A stretch of 64,000 bases of DNA from Bacteroidia bacterium (GTDB lineage: Bacteria > Bacteroidota > Bacteroidia > AKYH767-A > OLB10): NCBI GenBank assembly GCA_037045145.1, contig JBAOIA010000011.1:310001-374000 (forward strand). Direction: 5' to 3'. Below the pieces are notes generated by a model. The model had not been told where the DNA came from. It saw only the letters and a list, made by a program, of their open reading frames with translations, and made no database searches. This document shows positions 55,556 through 64,000 of the stretch, one piece after another (positions within the stretch are counted from its first letter, which is position 1; the number at the start of each line of letters is the position of its first letter). The position numbers and the translations under genes were made by a program.

Positions 55556-56836
55556 TCATTTACACCCGTTATTAAACAAGGGCAAGTTGGTTTGCGTAGT
55601 ATCGCACCCTAAGTAGTAGTTGGGGTGGTTCACGTTACTTCTAAATGTAAAACACGGCATGTGCAAATCATGCAAATGCACATCGCAGGCAAGGCCGCCA
55701 CTGTCAGGATAATTAATGTAATGTAAATCAACGACACCACTTCCTGAACTTATGAGTATTTTGCCATTAGCCGCAAGATACGTGGTCCAGAAACCGGTTT
55801 GAAAAAGTGTCTGTCCCGGAGGCGAATAATAGCCATCATTAATGGCCACCACTGTCATGCTTGCCTGCATGTTTGATGTGTCTGTATTTATTTGGAGGAT
55901 AGTATCAAAATCCGAAACCGTATAAAGATATTTTGAATTAGACGAAAAAGCCAATCCCAAGCCACCGTATAGGCTGGGCCAAGATACAACTCGTGGATTG
56001 CTGAAGTTTCCTGTGCACCGGTCAAAGTCAAAAACCCTTACCTCATTAACAACATTACCCATTACACCGGCATGGTATCTATATGCAAACTTTTTCCCGT
56101 CAGGTGAAAAGCATTTCTGCGCTTCATTTGTTATGTGTAATACACCTATATTCTGTGTTGATATATTTGTTATTCCCTGATTGGTTAATAGAACCTTATA
56201 TATCATACTGCTGTTACCTTTAAGAATATACACCCACCAGTCTTTGCCGTTGGCATGTCTGCAGGCTGCAAAACCCGGCAGTAGGGTATCTTGAATAAGC
56301 GTTATTTTTTTTTGGCCGGGAATAACATCGCCAAGACCATTATCCAAACTCATATCTATAACCGAGTAATAAGATATCAGCGGCAAATCATTTGGCGGAT
56401 TAACATAACTGCTACCATGATGAAAAAGCACATACTTGTTGCTGTCATCGGGCATGGGCAATATCAAGCTGGATTGAACCCATTGAATTCCTGCTGTACT
56501 ACACCATATAGAATCTATAACATCCGTAGCTATTCTCGCTCCATTTGGCATAGTATCTTCCATTGCATTGGCTATCCAGCAACCGTTTGTATAAAATAAA
56601 ATATCACCGTTGGCATTGGCAATATTTGCCTGTGCACCTTGAAATTTCATTTTTCTCGACAAACCTATTACATTAAAGTTGAGGGTGTCAATTTTTATTA
56701 TTCCTTTATCAGAATTTACGCCCCATGGGGGATAAGCGAAATCATATCCAATTAAAAAATTATGATTATACCCTTGCCCGAATAAACTTGCTGATGCAAT
56801 GAACAGCAGCAATAGACTGATTACCTTCTTTTTCAT
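55556..56836 (-). CDS. T9SS surface protein, frameshifted before its sorting domain
   Basis: The 426 residues begin with a signal peptide (residues 1-20, ending SLFGQ) and a beta-rich propeller-like body with repeated strands (GDILFYTNGCWI, KYVLFHHGSSY, GKKFAYRYHAGVMG, SKYLYTVSDFDTI). In this protein type the body normally runs straight into the sorting domain. Here the frame ends in LPLFNNGCK; the alternative frame reads CPCLITGVNDLSPPDF and then the sorting domain. One extra T near 55584-55585 explains it. The start overlaps the preceding gene by 4 nt (ATGA). As read, the product would reach the periplasm but not be sorted. Confidence 0.82.
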   Translation of the reverse strand: MKKKVISLLLLFIASASLFGQGYNHNFLIGYDFAYPPWGVNSDKGIIKIDTLNFNVIGLSRKMKFQGAQANIANANGDILFYTNGCWIANAMEDTMPNGARIATDVIDSIWCSTAGIQWVQSSLILPMPDDSNKYVLFHHGSSYVNPPNDLPLISYYSVIDMSLDNGLGDVIPGQKKITLIQDTLLPGFAACRHANGKDWWVYILKGNSSMIYKVLLTNQGITNISTQNIGVLHITNEAQKCFSPDGKKFAYRYHAGVMGNVVNEVRVFDFDRCTGNFSNPRVVSWPSLYGGLGLAFSSNSKYLYTVSDFDTILQINTDTSNMQASMTVVAINDGYYSPPGQTLFQTGFWTTYLAANGKILISSGSGVVDLHYINYPDSGGLACDVHLHDLHMPCFTFRSNVNHPNYYLGCDTTQTNLPLFNNGCK

Positions 56837-59628
56837 TGGATGACAATCAGTTTTTTAGTGTTCAGTGTAAGTCCGTCTTTGCGCAGTCTGATAAAATAAA
56901 TGCCCTGATCATAGTTGTTCACCGATATGACTATTGACTTTATTCCCTTATCTATCACAAACTCATTAATTTTTGCACCCAACACATTGCGTATCTCAAA
57001 ATTTACAGCTTCTTCATTGGTGAAATTCAATGCTACCGTCACCTGTTGCGATGCAGGGTTGGGTATCAGCTTATAGTCATAAGCAACAGCAATGCTATTT
57101 ACATCCGTTGTCATTAATCTGTAAATGCCGCTTTGCAAACATACAGCATCATCATAATATTCAAGGGTATCATTTATTTTTTCAAGCAATGCCCTTGCCT
57201 GATACACTGCCGGGCCGCCTGAGTAGGGGCATTGCTGTGCAATGGCAAACAATGCTGCAAAATTACTGCTGATGCTGCCTTGTCCGTTTTCTTTATATTG
57301 CAATATCATTTCATTCACCTGCTTGTGGTTTATTTCAGGCAGCTCTGCCGGCAACACGGCACTGTTTTTTAATGCTGCTGCATTATATGTGCTGTCTGCC
57401 ATTGCATCATGCTGCTGCAAAAGAGTTGCCACGGTTACATTCAGCGTGTTTAATGTTGTTATTAAATTCTCGCGCTGTGTACTATATCCGCTAATGCTGT
57501 CGGTTGCATACAGGCTGTCTAACACGGCAATGCTGTCTATCATAATTTTTATCAGGATGTCGGCCAGGGCAAGTGTTGCTTCCTGCATGGGGGTAAAACG
57601 GTTGGCTGCACTCATGCTCTCTTTAACTGCTTGCAACTGCCCAATGGCTACGGTTTGTTTATTGCCATAAAAATTTTGAAACACAGAGTCGCTTGTCCGC
57701 AGCAGCGAATCTTCCTGCAACAAGGCATAGAGGTTGCTCTGCGCCTGATTCAGGTTTTCGTCTCTGTAATCAAATGATATGGCGCTGTCGCGGGCTACCA
57801 GCTTCAAATGCTCCTCATCTCCGCCACCACCGGTTATTGCTGTATTGCATACCTGAGTACCGCAACTGGTAAAGTCACTGGTCGAAATATCAGGGTCAAA
57901 CCATAATGGGGGAGAAATTGTATTAGGATAATAGGCAGTTCCGGAATTTGGATTATACCGAATTCTTGAATTTAAATAATTGTTATTAAAAGTATTCTGA
58001 TTAATAGCCGTAGTATTTCCAATCTGTGGGTTATTCCACACATTGCCTCTGTGTATTTGCTGCCCTATGCGTGATACGTTGTTGAGATACAAACCTTCAA
58101 CACATTCTGTCATCACATTGCCGGCAACATCATTAAACACGTCACATTCTCCTGCAAAACTCATCCCTCTATATGGCCCTGTGCTGCCTTGCACCAAATT
58201 GGTTCCAAAATTATTACAATTAATTTTGTTGTTTGTACTCATACTCACAAACATGCCTACGGTCTTTATGTTGCTATGCGGTATGGTATTGGTAACAGCA
58301 TTGCAGCTAACACCATTCATGCTGCCATTCTCAAACACCATTCCACTGGCACCGGATGTAGGCTGTTGGCTTAAATTGGTAAATATCAAATTGTCTTTAA
58401 CACTTGCATTTTCTACTCCTCTGGCAAATATGCCTGTGGCCGTGCCCTTTGTTTCCAAATGATTGTTGTTTACAATCTGATAGTTGGCATTATTACCCTG
58501 CACAAACTCATTCATACTAATACACATGCCGCCTTTTGAATACTGGTTTTTACGCTCCACTACTATTGTATTGTCCTCTGCTCGCATCAACGAGGCACCA
58601 TCATTATCCACCCAGTCTATTCCTTTATAAAAGGCTTCTATATTGCACTGCATCACCACTACACTGCATTTAGAATGCGATTCCTCAGACTTTGTTCCTA
58701 CAGCAACATTTTTCATTGATATTCCTTTAATGGTGGCGCTATAAAAATTGGTATAAATACCGTAATTGGCATTATCTATTGTGGTGCCTCCATTGGTCAA
58801 TGGGCTGACATTTAAATTGTACTTGAAATCATTCGTCCTTCTTGCTGTTATGGCTGCCCCGAAAGGTGCCTGTACCAAATAGGGCTGCTGCGCATAAACA
58901 TAGTCTGTTGTCATCTTCTCAAAACGGCAGTTAACAACATCCACATTGCTGTTGTGTATTTCAATGCCAAAATTAAGATCATGAAACAGGTTTTCATTCA
59001 TGTTATAATTGCCAATGGTTATGGCGGCTAAGTCATTTATCAGCATGCCGGCTCTTCCAACCTTGCCATGCTGTGGTTGTGTGTTATATTCGCCTTTCAG
59101 CGCTAAGTTTACCAGCCCAAACTCTGTGCCTGTTACCGTTCCAGTGGTTTGACCCATCAGGCCTGTGGCAGCAGTTTCAATGCCCGTCACACAGTCCACT
59201 ATCCTTGAATTTACAATATCAAAGCGGCTGCCATTTTGAGCCATAATACCCGTTTGAGCATCTTTCAGGGTGCTGCCCTCCATCATCAGTTTGGCAGCAG
59301 GCTGCAGCGTGATGCCTTGCCACATTTGTGGGCAGGAGTACAACAGCGTGTTGTGAGTAACGGTGACGGATATGCCGCTGTTAACAACAATACTGCTGCC
59401 CGAACCCATAACTAAGGTGCAGTGGGTGAAGGTGGCAGACCTGTCTACGATTAATGCTACAAAGTCTTTTACATAAATAGTGTCTGCATAGAGGCTATGG
59501 CTGTCCACCAACTCAGAAACATACGTTTGAGCCGCAACTGCATAAAATGTTTTTTGACGGGCATCAACAGCACTTGCAGTTATTACTAACACAAAAAACA
59601 AAATAGGTATAGCCACATGTTTTAACAT
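56833..59628 (-). CDS. Large right-handed beta-helix surface protein with T9SS sorting domain
   Basis: This 931-residue protein has signal-peptide residues 1-23. From about 75 to 560 it shows parallel beta-helix rungs (MEGSTLKDAQTGIMAQNGSR, IDNANYGIYTNFYSATIKGI, DNTIVVERKNQYSKG), typical of polysaccharide-active or adhesive proteins. A helical segment (about 610-790, rich in Leu, Ala and Asp) follows, and the last 80 residues are a type A sorting domain (YKLIPNPASQQVTVALNF ... KLIVIQ). No lyase catalytic residues could be pinned down. The first gene of the cargo pair, it overlaps the next by 4 nt. A -7-like TTACTTTG occurs upstream near 59692-59699. Confidence 0.88.
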   Translation of the reverse strand: MLKHVAIPILFFVLVITASAVDARQKTFYAVAAQTYVSELVDSHSLYADTIYVKDFVALIVDRSATFTHCTLVMGSGSSIVVNSGISVTVTHNTLLYSCPQMWQGITLQPAAKLMMEGSTLKDAQTGIMAQNGSRFDIVNSRIVDCVTGIETAATGLMGQTTGTVTGTEFGLVNLALKGEYNTQPQHGKVGRAGMLINDLAAITIGNYNMNENLFHDLNFGIEIHNSNVDVVNCRFEKMTTDYVYAQQPYLVQAPFGAAITARRTNDFKYNLNVSPLTNGGTTIDNANYGIYTNFYSATIKGISMKNVAVGTKSEESHSKCSVVVMQCNIEAFYKGIDWVDNDGASLMRAEDNTIVVERKNQYSKGGMCISMNEFVQGNNANYQIVNNNHLETKGTATGIFARGVENASVKDNLIFTNLSQQPTSGASGMVFENGSMNGVSCNAVTNTIPHSNIKTVGMFVSMSTNNKINCNNFGTNLVQGSTGPYRGMSFAGECDVFNDVAGNVMTECVEGLYLNNVSRIGQQIHRGNVWNNPQIGNTTAINQNTFNNNYLNSRIRYNPNSGTAYYPNTISPPLWFDPDISTSDFTSCGTQVCNTAITGGGGDEEHLKLVARDSAISFDYRDENLNQAQSNLYALLQEDSLLRTSDSVFQNFYGNKQTVAIGQLQAVKESMSAANRFTPMQEATLALADILIKIMIDSIAVLDSLYATDSISGYSTQRENLITTLNTLNVTVATLLQQHDAMADSTYNAAALKNSAVLPAELPEINHKQVNEMILQYKENGQGSISSNFAALFAIAQQCPYSGGPAVYQARALLEKINDTLEYYDDAVCLQSGIYRLMTTDVNSIAVAYDYKLIPNPASQQVTVALNFTNEEAVNFEIRNVLGAKINEFVIDKGIKSIVISVNNYDQGIYFIRLRKDGLTLNTKKLIVIQ

Positions 59629-59819
59629 CTGTTATTTCTCTTTTATTACCGCAATTTTTTATTTTAGATCTGTATTCTGTTTATTCCCTCAAAGTAAATA
59701 TAATATTATCAGAAAACGAATAGTTAATGAAAAAAAATTTAGCACAAAAAGAACATTTGTTGAAAATTATTTAGGAGACCATCTTGAAAACAAAAAGCCC
59801 CAAAAGCATCAAAAAGAAT

Positions 59820-59885
59820 TTACATATCAGCCACTACGGGTTTACCATGTTTTCCTTCTATGCGTATATTTTTAAAGCGGTTCAT
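59820..59885 (-). pseudogene. 5' remnant of the alpha/beta hydrolase gene
   Basis: The frame encodes MNRFKNIRIEGKHGKPVVAD, Met and a TAA stop. It aligns with the first 21 codons of the intact hydrolase with Leu8Arg and Asn10Glu and several silent changes, then homology ends at the stop. Ten differences in about 44 nt contrast with the identical 146 nt beside it. Confidence 0.85.
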
Positions 59886-60059
59886 TGTATTAAAATATGA
59901 GAGCACAATTTACAAAAAAACAAAACAGCTGTCAATGAAGTTTTGACAGCTGTTTCAAAATTGATGCTATTAATCTATTTTTTATGCTTTTTCTCTTCTT
60001 TATCAGGCACTGTCAATGAAAAACGTACAGGTAAAGTATATTGCACACTTACAGTCTGT
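59822..60059. repeat. Right direct repeat of the integrated segment
   Basis: Partner of 54958-55189; the identical core is 59866-60011. It contains the hydrolase 5' remnant, the terminator hairpin and the 3' end of the intact tonB-like gene. Confidence 0.95.
59923..59955 (-). terminator. Hairpin terminator of the tonB-like gene
   Basis: Perfect 13-bp arms (59923-59935 and 59943-59955) with a T-rich tract on the minus strand. It is identical to the left copy at 55059-55091. Confidence 0.85.
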
Positions 60060-60388
60060 CCGGCCTGCATACCTGGTTGCCAGCGTGGCATGGCATTAAT
60101 AACACGCAATGCTTCCTGATTAAACTGCTCATTGTTTCCTTTCAAAACGCGGGCACCGGTAACCTCTCCGGTTGACGACACCACAAAGTTTATATACGAA
60201 ACGCCTTCCACTACATTGTTCCTTGCCTCCTCGGGATATTTGATGTTTTTTAGAAGATATTCCTGTAAGCCTGTTTGTCCACCTGGAAATTCAGGCATTT
60301 TTTCCACTGTAGTAAATACCTCACCCGACTGCGCAATTGCCACAACCGAAGTGAGAAAAATAAATCCGAAAATGATAACCTTTTTCAT
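59975..60388 (-). CDS. Exported TonB C-terminal-domain protein
   Basis: The 137 residues consist of a signal peptide (1-19, ending AIAQ) and one TonB C-terminal domain: MPEFPGGQTGLQEYLLKNIKYPEEARNN opens it (given in part), then INFVVSSTGEVTGARVLKG and INAMPRWQPGMQAGQTVSVQ. The membrane anchor and Pro-rich spacer of true TonB are missing and a cleavable signal peptide replaces them, so it is a free periplasmic protein. It may bind TonB boxes or act outside energy transduction. A 3' fragment duplicate lies at 55111-55176. Confidence 0.88.
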   Translation of the reverse strand: MKKVIIFGFIFLTSVVAIAQSGEVFTTVEKMPEFPGGQTGLQEYLLKNIKYPEEARNNVVEGVSYINFVVSSTGEVTGARVLKGNNEQFNQEALRVINAMPRWQPGMQAGQTVSVQYTLPVRFSLTVPDKEEKKHKK

Positions 60389-60422
60389 AAACTATTATTT
60401 TAATCGTTAAAAGTAATAAAAA

Positions 60423-61817
60423 TTATAATCCCACCATATCTTCGGGTTTCACCCAGGCATCAAACTGCTCCGAAGTAACATAGCCCAAATCAATAGCTGT
60501 TTGTTTCAGTGTTTTGCCGTCTTTATGTGCTGTTTGAGCAATCTCTGCCGATTTATAGTAGCCTATATGGGTATTTAGTGCTGTTACCAGCATGAGTGAG
60601 TTTTCCAGATTTTTGCGAATGTTGTCATGCAATGGCTCTATGCCGATGGCACATTTGTCGTTGAACGATAGACAGACTTCGCCAATGAGTCGTGCACTGT
60701 GCAGGAAGTTATAAATCATTACAGGCTTAAATACATTCAACTCAAAATGTCCTGTGGCACCGCCAATATTGATGGCTACATCATTACCTAATACCTGAGC
60801 GGCAACCATGGTCATGGCTTCGCACTGTGTAGGGTTTACCTTTCCGGGCATGATAGATGACCCAGGTTCGTTGTCGGGAATATATACTTCGCCAATGCCA
60901 CAACGGGGGCCACTGGCCAGCAGACGTATGTCGTTAGCAATTTTCATCAGTGAGCAGGCAACGGTTTTTAATGCTCCATGCGTTTCTACAATAGCATCAT
61001 GGGCTGCTAATGCTTCAAACTTGTTTTCTGCTGTAACAAATGGCAGTTGCGTCAGTGCAGCAATATGCTTGGCCACATTCACTGCATATCCCGGAGGTGT
61101 GTTTATTCCGGTGCCTACTGCTGTGCCGCCTAAAGCCAATTCTGCAAGGTGTGGCAACGTATGTTCAATGGCACGCATTCCGTGGTTGAGTTGTGATACA
61201 TAACCACTCAACTCCTGACCCAAGGTTAAAGGTGTAGCATCCATCAGGTGTGTACGACCTATTTTAACCACCTGCATAAACTCTTTAGACTTAGCTTGTA
61301 ACGTATCGCGCAATTTTTTTATACCGGGCAAGGTAACATCTACCAGAATTTTATAGGCTGCAATGTGCATGGCCGTAGGGAATGTATCGTTGCTCGACTG
61401 CGATTTGTTTACGTCATCATTTGGGTGAATGGCTTTCTTTTCGTCTAATAAACTACCTCCGTTAATGACATGGGCACGATAAGCTACCACCTCATTCACA
61501 TTCATGTTGCTTTGTGTGCCGCTGCCTGTTTGCCATACCACAAGCGGAAACTGATCGTTCAGCTTACCTGCAAGAATTTCATCGCAGACAGAAGCAATCA
61601 AATCACATTTTTCTTTGGGCAACACTCCTGCTTCAAAATTTGTCAGCGCTGCTGCTTTCTTTAAATAGGCAAATGCTTCTATAATTTCTTTAGGCATTTT
61701 ATTGGTGTCGCGGGCTATTTTAAAATTTTCGATAGAGCGCTGTGTTTGTGCACCCCAGTAAACCGATGCAGGAACTTCGACTACTCCCATCGTGTCTTTT
61801 TCTTTTCTGTATTCCAT
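60423..61817 (-). CDS. fumC: Fumarate hydratase class II
   Basis: FumC hydrates fumarate to L-malate in the TCA cycle without an iron-sulfur cluster. The 464-residue protein has the superfamily signature GSSIMPGKVNPTQCE near residue 320, the GSGTQSNMNVNEV block near 100, and SSNDTFPTAMHIA and GRTHLMDATPLTLGQE. The start is ATG 61817; the frame from TTG 61823 adds two residues. It lies 34 nt upstream of the tonB-like gene and 32 nt downstream of metG. Confidence 0.97.
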   Translation of the reverse strand: MEYRKEKDTMGVVEVPASVYWGAQTQRSIENFKIARDTNKMPKEIIEAFAYLKKAAALTNFEAGVLPKEKCDLIASVCDEILAGKLNDQFPLVVWQTGSGTQSNMNVNEVVAYRAHVINGGSLLDEKKAIHPNDDVNKSQSSNDTFPTAMHIAAYKILVDVTLPGIKKLRDTLQAKSKEFMQVVKIGRTHLMDATPLTLGQELSGYVSQLNHGMRAIEHTLPHLAELALGGTAVGTGINTPPGYAVNVAKHIAALTQLPFVTAENKFEALAAHDAIVETHGALKTVACSLMKIANDIRLLASGPRCGIGEVYIPDNEPGSSIMPGKVNPTQCEAMTMVAAQVLGNDVAINIGGATGHFELNVFKPVMIYNFLHSARLIGEVCLSFNDKCAIGIEPLHDNIRKNLENSLMLVTALNTHIGYYKSAEIAQTAHKDGKTLKQTAIDLGYVTSEQFDAWVKPEDMVGL

Positions 61818-61849
61818 TTTCAAAATGTATAATTTTTATTTGTTGATGT

Positions 61850-63952
61850 TTATTTAACAGTACTTCCGTTGTTGATGTTTAACTTTTCTGGTGTTATAAA
61901 AGAAAGCTCACCATTGGCATTTTGTGCCATCAGAATCATTCCTTTGCTTTCAATACCTTTTATTTTTCGCGGTGCAAGGTTTGCCAGCATCACCACCTTT
62001 TGTCCGACAATTTTTTCAGGATCGTACCATGCTGCAATACCCGAAACAACAGTACGTTGGTCCATGCCGGTGTCAAGCAACAACTTCAGTAACTTGTCGG
62101 TTTTTGGTACACGCTCTGCTTCTAAAATTGTTGCAACACGAATATCCATCTTGCTGAAATCGTCAAAAGTGGTTTCTGCTAACTGTGGTTCTATGCTATT
62201 CTCATGGCTTGGTTGGGCTTCTGTTTGTGTAGTATTCATCACTTTCTTTTCGTGCAGTTTGTTTATTTGTTTTTCTATTTCTTCGTCTTCTATTTTTTGA
62301 AAGAGAATAAGATTAGAAACATTTAACTTTATACTGTGCATGTTAAAAAATCCTTCCGGTACACCTATAGAATCTTTTGATATTATCAGTTTTTGATTGT
62401 CAGCAGGAATGTTTAATAATGAAAATATTTTTTCTGCTGTAACAGGTAAAAAAGGTTTAAGCAACAAACCTGTTTTTGAAATAATGCTTAGGCAGTTTAT
62501 TAATGTGTTGCGTGTATCATCAACACTTTTTTGATTGTTTGAATCAAATTTTTTCCAGGGTTCTTTATCGGTTAAATATTTGTTTCCAATGCGGGCTAAG
62601 TCCATAACACCACTCAGCGCATCGCGAAATTGATATTTCTCAACGGAATTTACATACTTTACAATTAATTCATCAAGGTTGAATTCATCAGCATTTAATT
62701 CAACATCCTTTTCGGTACTTAAATCACCTTTAAAATATTTGTCAGCGAGTACAACTACCCTGTTCACAAAGTTGCCTAAGATTGCTCCCAACTCATTGTT
62801 CACTCTTGCCTGAAAATCTTTCCATGTAAATTCACTATCCTTGGTTTCGGGTGCAATAGAAGTAAGCACATAGCGAAGTTCATCTTCGCGACCCGGAAAA
62901 TCTTCAAGGTATTCATGCAGCCACACAGCCCAATTGCGCGAGGTTGATATTTTATCTCCTTCGAGATTTAAAAATTCGTTGGCCGGAACATTGTAGGGCA
63001 ACACAAAACCACCATGCTGCATGAGCATCATCGGAAAAATGATGGCATGAAAAACAATATTGTCTTTGCCGATAAAATGAATAAGCTTAGGATTGTCTTC
63101 TTCATTGTTTTGCTTATGCCAATAATCTTTCCAATTGTCCGGCAAAAGTTCTTTTGTAGCCGAAATATACCCGATAGGTGCATCAAACCACACATATAGC
63201 ACTTTCCCTTCTGTATTGGGTAAAGGCACTTTCACTCCCCAGTCGAGGTCGCGGGTCATGGCACGAGGCTGCAGGCCTTCGCTGAGCCAACTATTGCACT
63301 GTCCTTTAATGTTGGGTTTCCAATGGTCGAATCGTTTAATATACTCCTGAAAATCGTTTGACTTTTGAATTTCACCCATTGGCAAAAACCAGTTTTTTGT
63401 TGGTCTCAACACTGGGGTATTGCCACTAAGTTTTGATTTGGGATTTATGAGGTCTGTTGGGCTGAGTGATGCACCGCAGTTTTCACATTGGTCGCCATAA
63501 GCATTTGGATTGTTGCAGCGCGGACAGGTGCCGGTGATATAGCGGTCGGCAAGAAACTGCTTGGCTTCTTCATCATAAAACTGCTCTGTGGTTTCTTCAA
63601 TAAAAACACCTTTATCATAAAGTGTTTTAAAGAAAGCTGCTGCTGTCTGATGGTGTACCAGTGAAGAAGTGCGTGAATAATGATCGAAAGAAATACCGAA
63701 TTTTTCAAATGATGATTTCATCATCTGATGGTATTTGTCAACCACTTGCTGCGGTGTAATACCAAGCTGACGTGCTTTGATGGTAATAGGTACGCCATGT
63801 TCATCGCTGCCGCAAATAAATTTTACATCTTCGCCTTTCAGCCGCAGATAACGACTGTATATATCGGCAGGAATATAGCAACCTGCCAGATGACCTATAT
63901 GTACCGGTCCGTTGGCATAGGGCAGTGCAGCGGTGATTAAATATCTTGACAT
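61850..63952 (-). CDS. metG: Methionyl-tRNA synthetase with C-terminal tRNA-binding domain
   Basis: MetG charges tRNA-Met. The 700-residue form shows the class I motif PYANGPVHIGH at the N-terminus, the zinc knuckles CPRC and CENCG (about 145-160), and KISTS as the KMSKS motif. A C-terminal EMAP/Trbp111-like tRNA-binding domain (from about 590, FSKMDIRVATILEAERVPKTD) is joined by a linker (about 550-590). It is complete, and the window ends 48 nt upstream of its start. Confidence 0.97.
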   Translation of the reverse strand: MSRYLITAALPYANGPVHIGHLAGCYIPADIYSRYLRLKGEDVKFICGSDEHGVPITIKARQLGITPQQVVDKYHQMMKSSFEKFGISFDHYSRTSSLVHHQTAAAFFKTLYDKGVFIEETTEQFYDEEAKQFLADRYITGTCPRCNNPNAYGDQCENCGASLSPTDLINPKSKLSGNTPVLRPTKNWFLPMGEIQKSNDFQEYIKRFDHWKPNIKGQCNSWLSEGLQPRAMTRDLDWGVKVPLPNTEGKVLYVWFDAPIGYISATKELLPDNWKDYWHKQNNEEDNPKLIHFIGKDNIVFHAIIFPMMLMQHGGFVLPYNVPANEFLNLEGDKISTSRNWAVWLHEYLEDFPGREDELRYVLTSIAPETKDSEFTWKDFQARVNNELGAILGNFVNRVVVLADKYFKGDLSTEKDVELNADEFNLDELIVKYVNSVEKYQFRDALSGVMDLARIGNKYLTDKEPWKKFDSNNQKSVDDTRNTLINCLSIISKTGLLLKPFLPVTAEKIFSLLNIPADNQKLIISKDSIGVPEGFFNMHSIKLNVSNLILFQKIEDEEIEKQINKLHEKKVMNTTQTEAQPSHENSIEPQLAETTFDDFSKMDIRVATILEAERVPKTDKLLKLLLDTGMDQRTVVSGIAAWYDPEKIVGQKVVMLANLAPRKIKGIESKGMILMAQNANGELSFITPEKLNINNGSTVK

Positions 63953-64000
63953 GAAAAATGTTTAACAGTTGTAATGTATAAAAGTTATGAAGAATATATT

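Larger units (their letters stand above)
59629..59974. other. Intergenic region with promoter and right repeat
   Basis: These 346 nt hold the likely promoter of the cargo genes (TTACTTTG-like element on the minus strand near 59692-59699), the truncated hydrolase start, and the terminator of the tonB-like gene. The part from about 59700 to 59820 is AT-rich and matches nothing else in the window. Confidence 0.7.
54958..60059. mobile_element. About 4.9-kb segment integrated between an alpha/beta hydrolase and a tonB-like gene
   Basis: The left repeat holds the complete 5' end of the hydrolase and only the last codons of the tonB-like gene. The right repeat holds only the first 21 codons of the hydrolase and the complete 3' end of the tonB-like gene. 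This is the geometry of a single crossover (Campbell-type) between the chromosome and a circle carrying an internal piece of this junction. The cargo is two T9SS surface-protein genes; no transposase or integrase is present. A duplication-based origin cannot be excluded. Confidence 0.6.

Noticed and set aside
57242..57670. 142-codon plus-strand frame
   Set aside because: Antisense to the helical part of the beta-helix surface protein; no independent support.
54958..60059. CRISPR array or transposon with terminal repeats
   Set aside because: There are only two copies, they are direct rather than inverted, and they contain gene ends and a terminator; no transposase or short target duplication is seen.

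Overview
The window is a chromosome segment of a low-GC member of the Bacteroidota. The evidence is five type IX secretion (T9SS) cargo genes (four type A and one type B C-terminal sorting domain, one of them cut off by a frameshift), a HmuY-like lipoprotein beside a TonB-dependent receptor, a DUF4270 lipoprotein, and repeated use of the Bacteroidota -7 promoter element TAnnTTTG in place of Shine-Dalgarno signals. The order cannot be fixed from the sequence; an environmental Chitinophagales- or Sphingobacteriales-like lineage is a guess. I see no rRNA, tRNA, CRISPR array, phage or insertion-sequence gene.

Layout. 1-4.4 kb (minus): TonB receptor, HmuY-like lipoprotein and a second HmuY-like protein with a sorting domain, probably haem or metal uptake. 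4.6-9 kb (plus): unknown protein, M28 peptidase, lipB, serine hydrolase and a small unknown. 9.1-11.6 kb: a metallo-beta-lactamase exonuclease diverging from a membrane glycosyltransferase-like protein. 11.7-18.4 kb (plus): a degenerate half of glycogen synthase, DUF4270 lipoprotein, glmS, dxr and rseP. 18.5-25.2 kb (minus): a complete RND efflux operon led by its own TetR regulator, with a clear palindromic operator in front and a hairpin terminator behind. 25.2-28.5 kb: amidohydrolase, RecD-like helicase and SprT-like protein. 28.6-31 kb (minus): feoA-feoB. 31.1-35.6 kb (plus): mreC-mreD-mrdA-rodA, the cell-elongation set without mreB.

35.6-44.4 kb (minus): a large pseudo-peptidase/TolB-like/beta-barrel protein, a secreted M12B-type metalloprotease, an exported unknown and a type B T9SS adhesin-like protein. 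44.6-49.3 kb (mostly plus): ruvB, queG, a histidine kinase with a degenerate cyclic-nucleotide fold, and a PHP-type phosphatase. 49.3-54.1 kb: MFS transporter, OmdA-like protein, purQ, a 40-residue membrane protein and a PpiD-like foldase. 54.2-60.4 kb is the most unusual stretch: an alpha/beta-hydrolase gene and a tonB-like gene, apparently once adjacent, are split by about 4.9 kb carrying two T9SS surface-protein genes. The split is bounded by direct copies of the old junction that contain a 146-bp perfect repeat, as expected from single-crossover integration of a circle. One cargo gene has lost its sorting signal to a one-base frameshift. 60.4-64 kb (minus): fumC and metG.

Several genes have TAnnTTTG only 5-6 nt before the likely start codon, implying leaderless or nearly leaderless mRNAs. 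I used this pattern to reset several start codons and to recognise the 40-residue gene.
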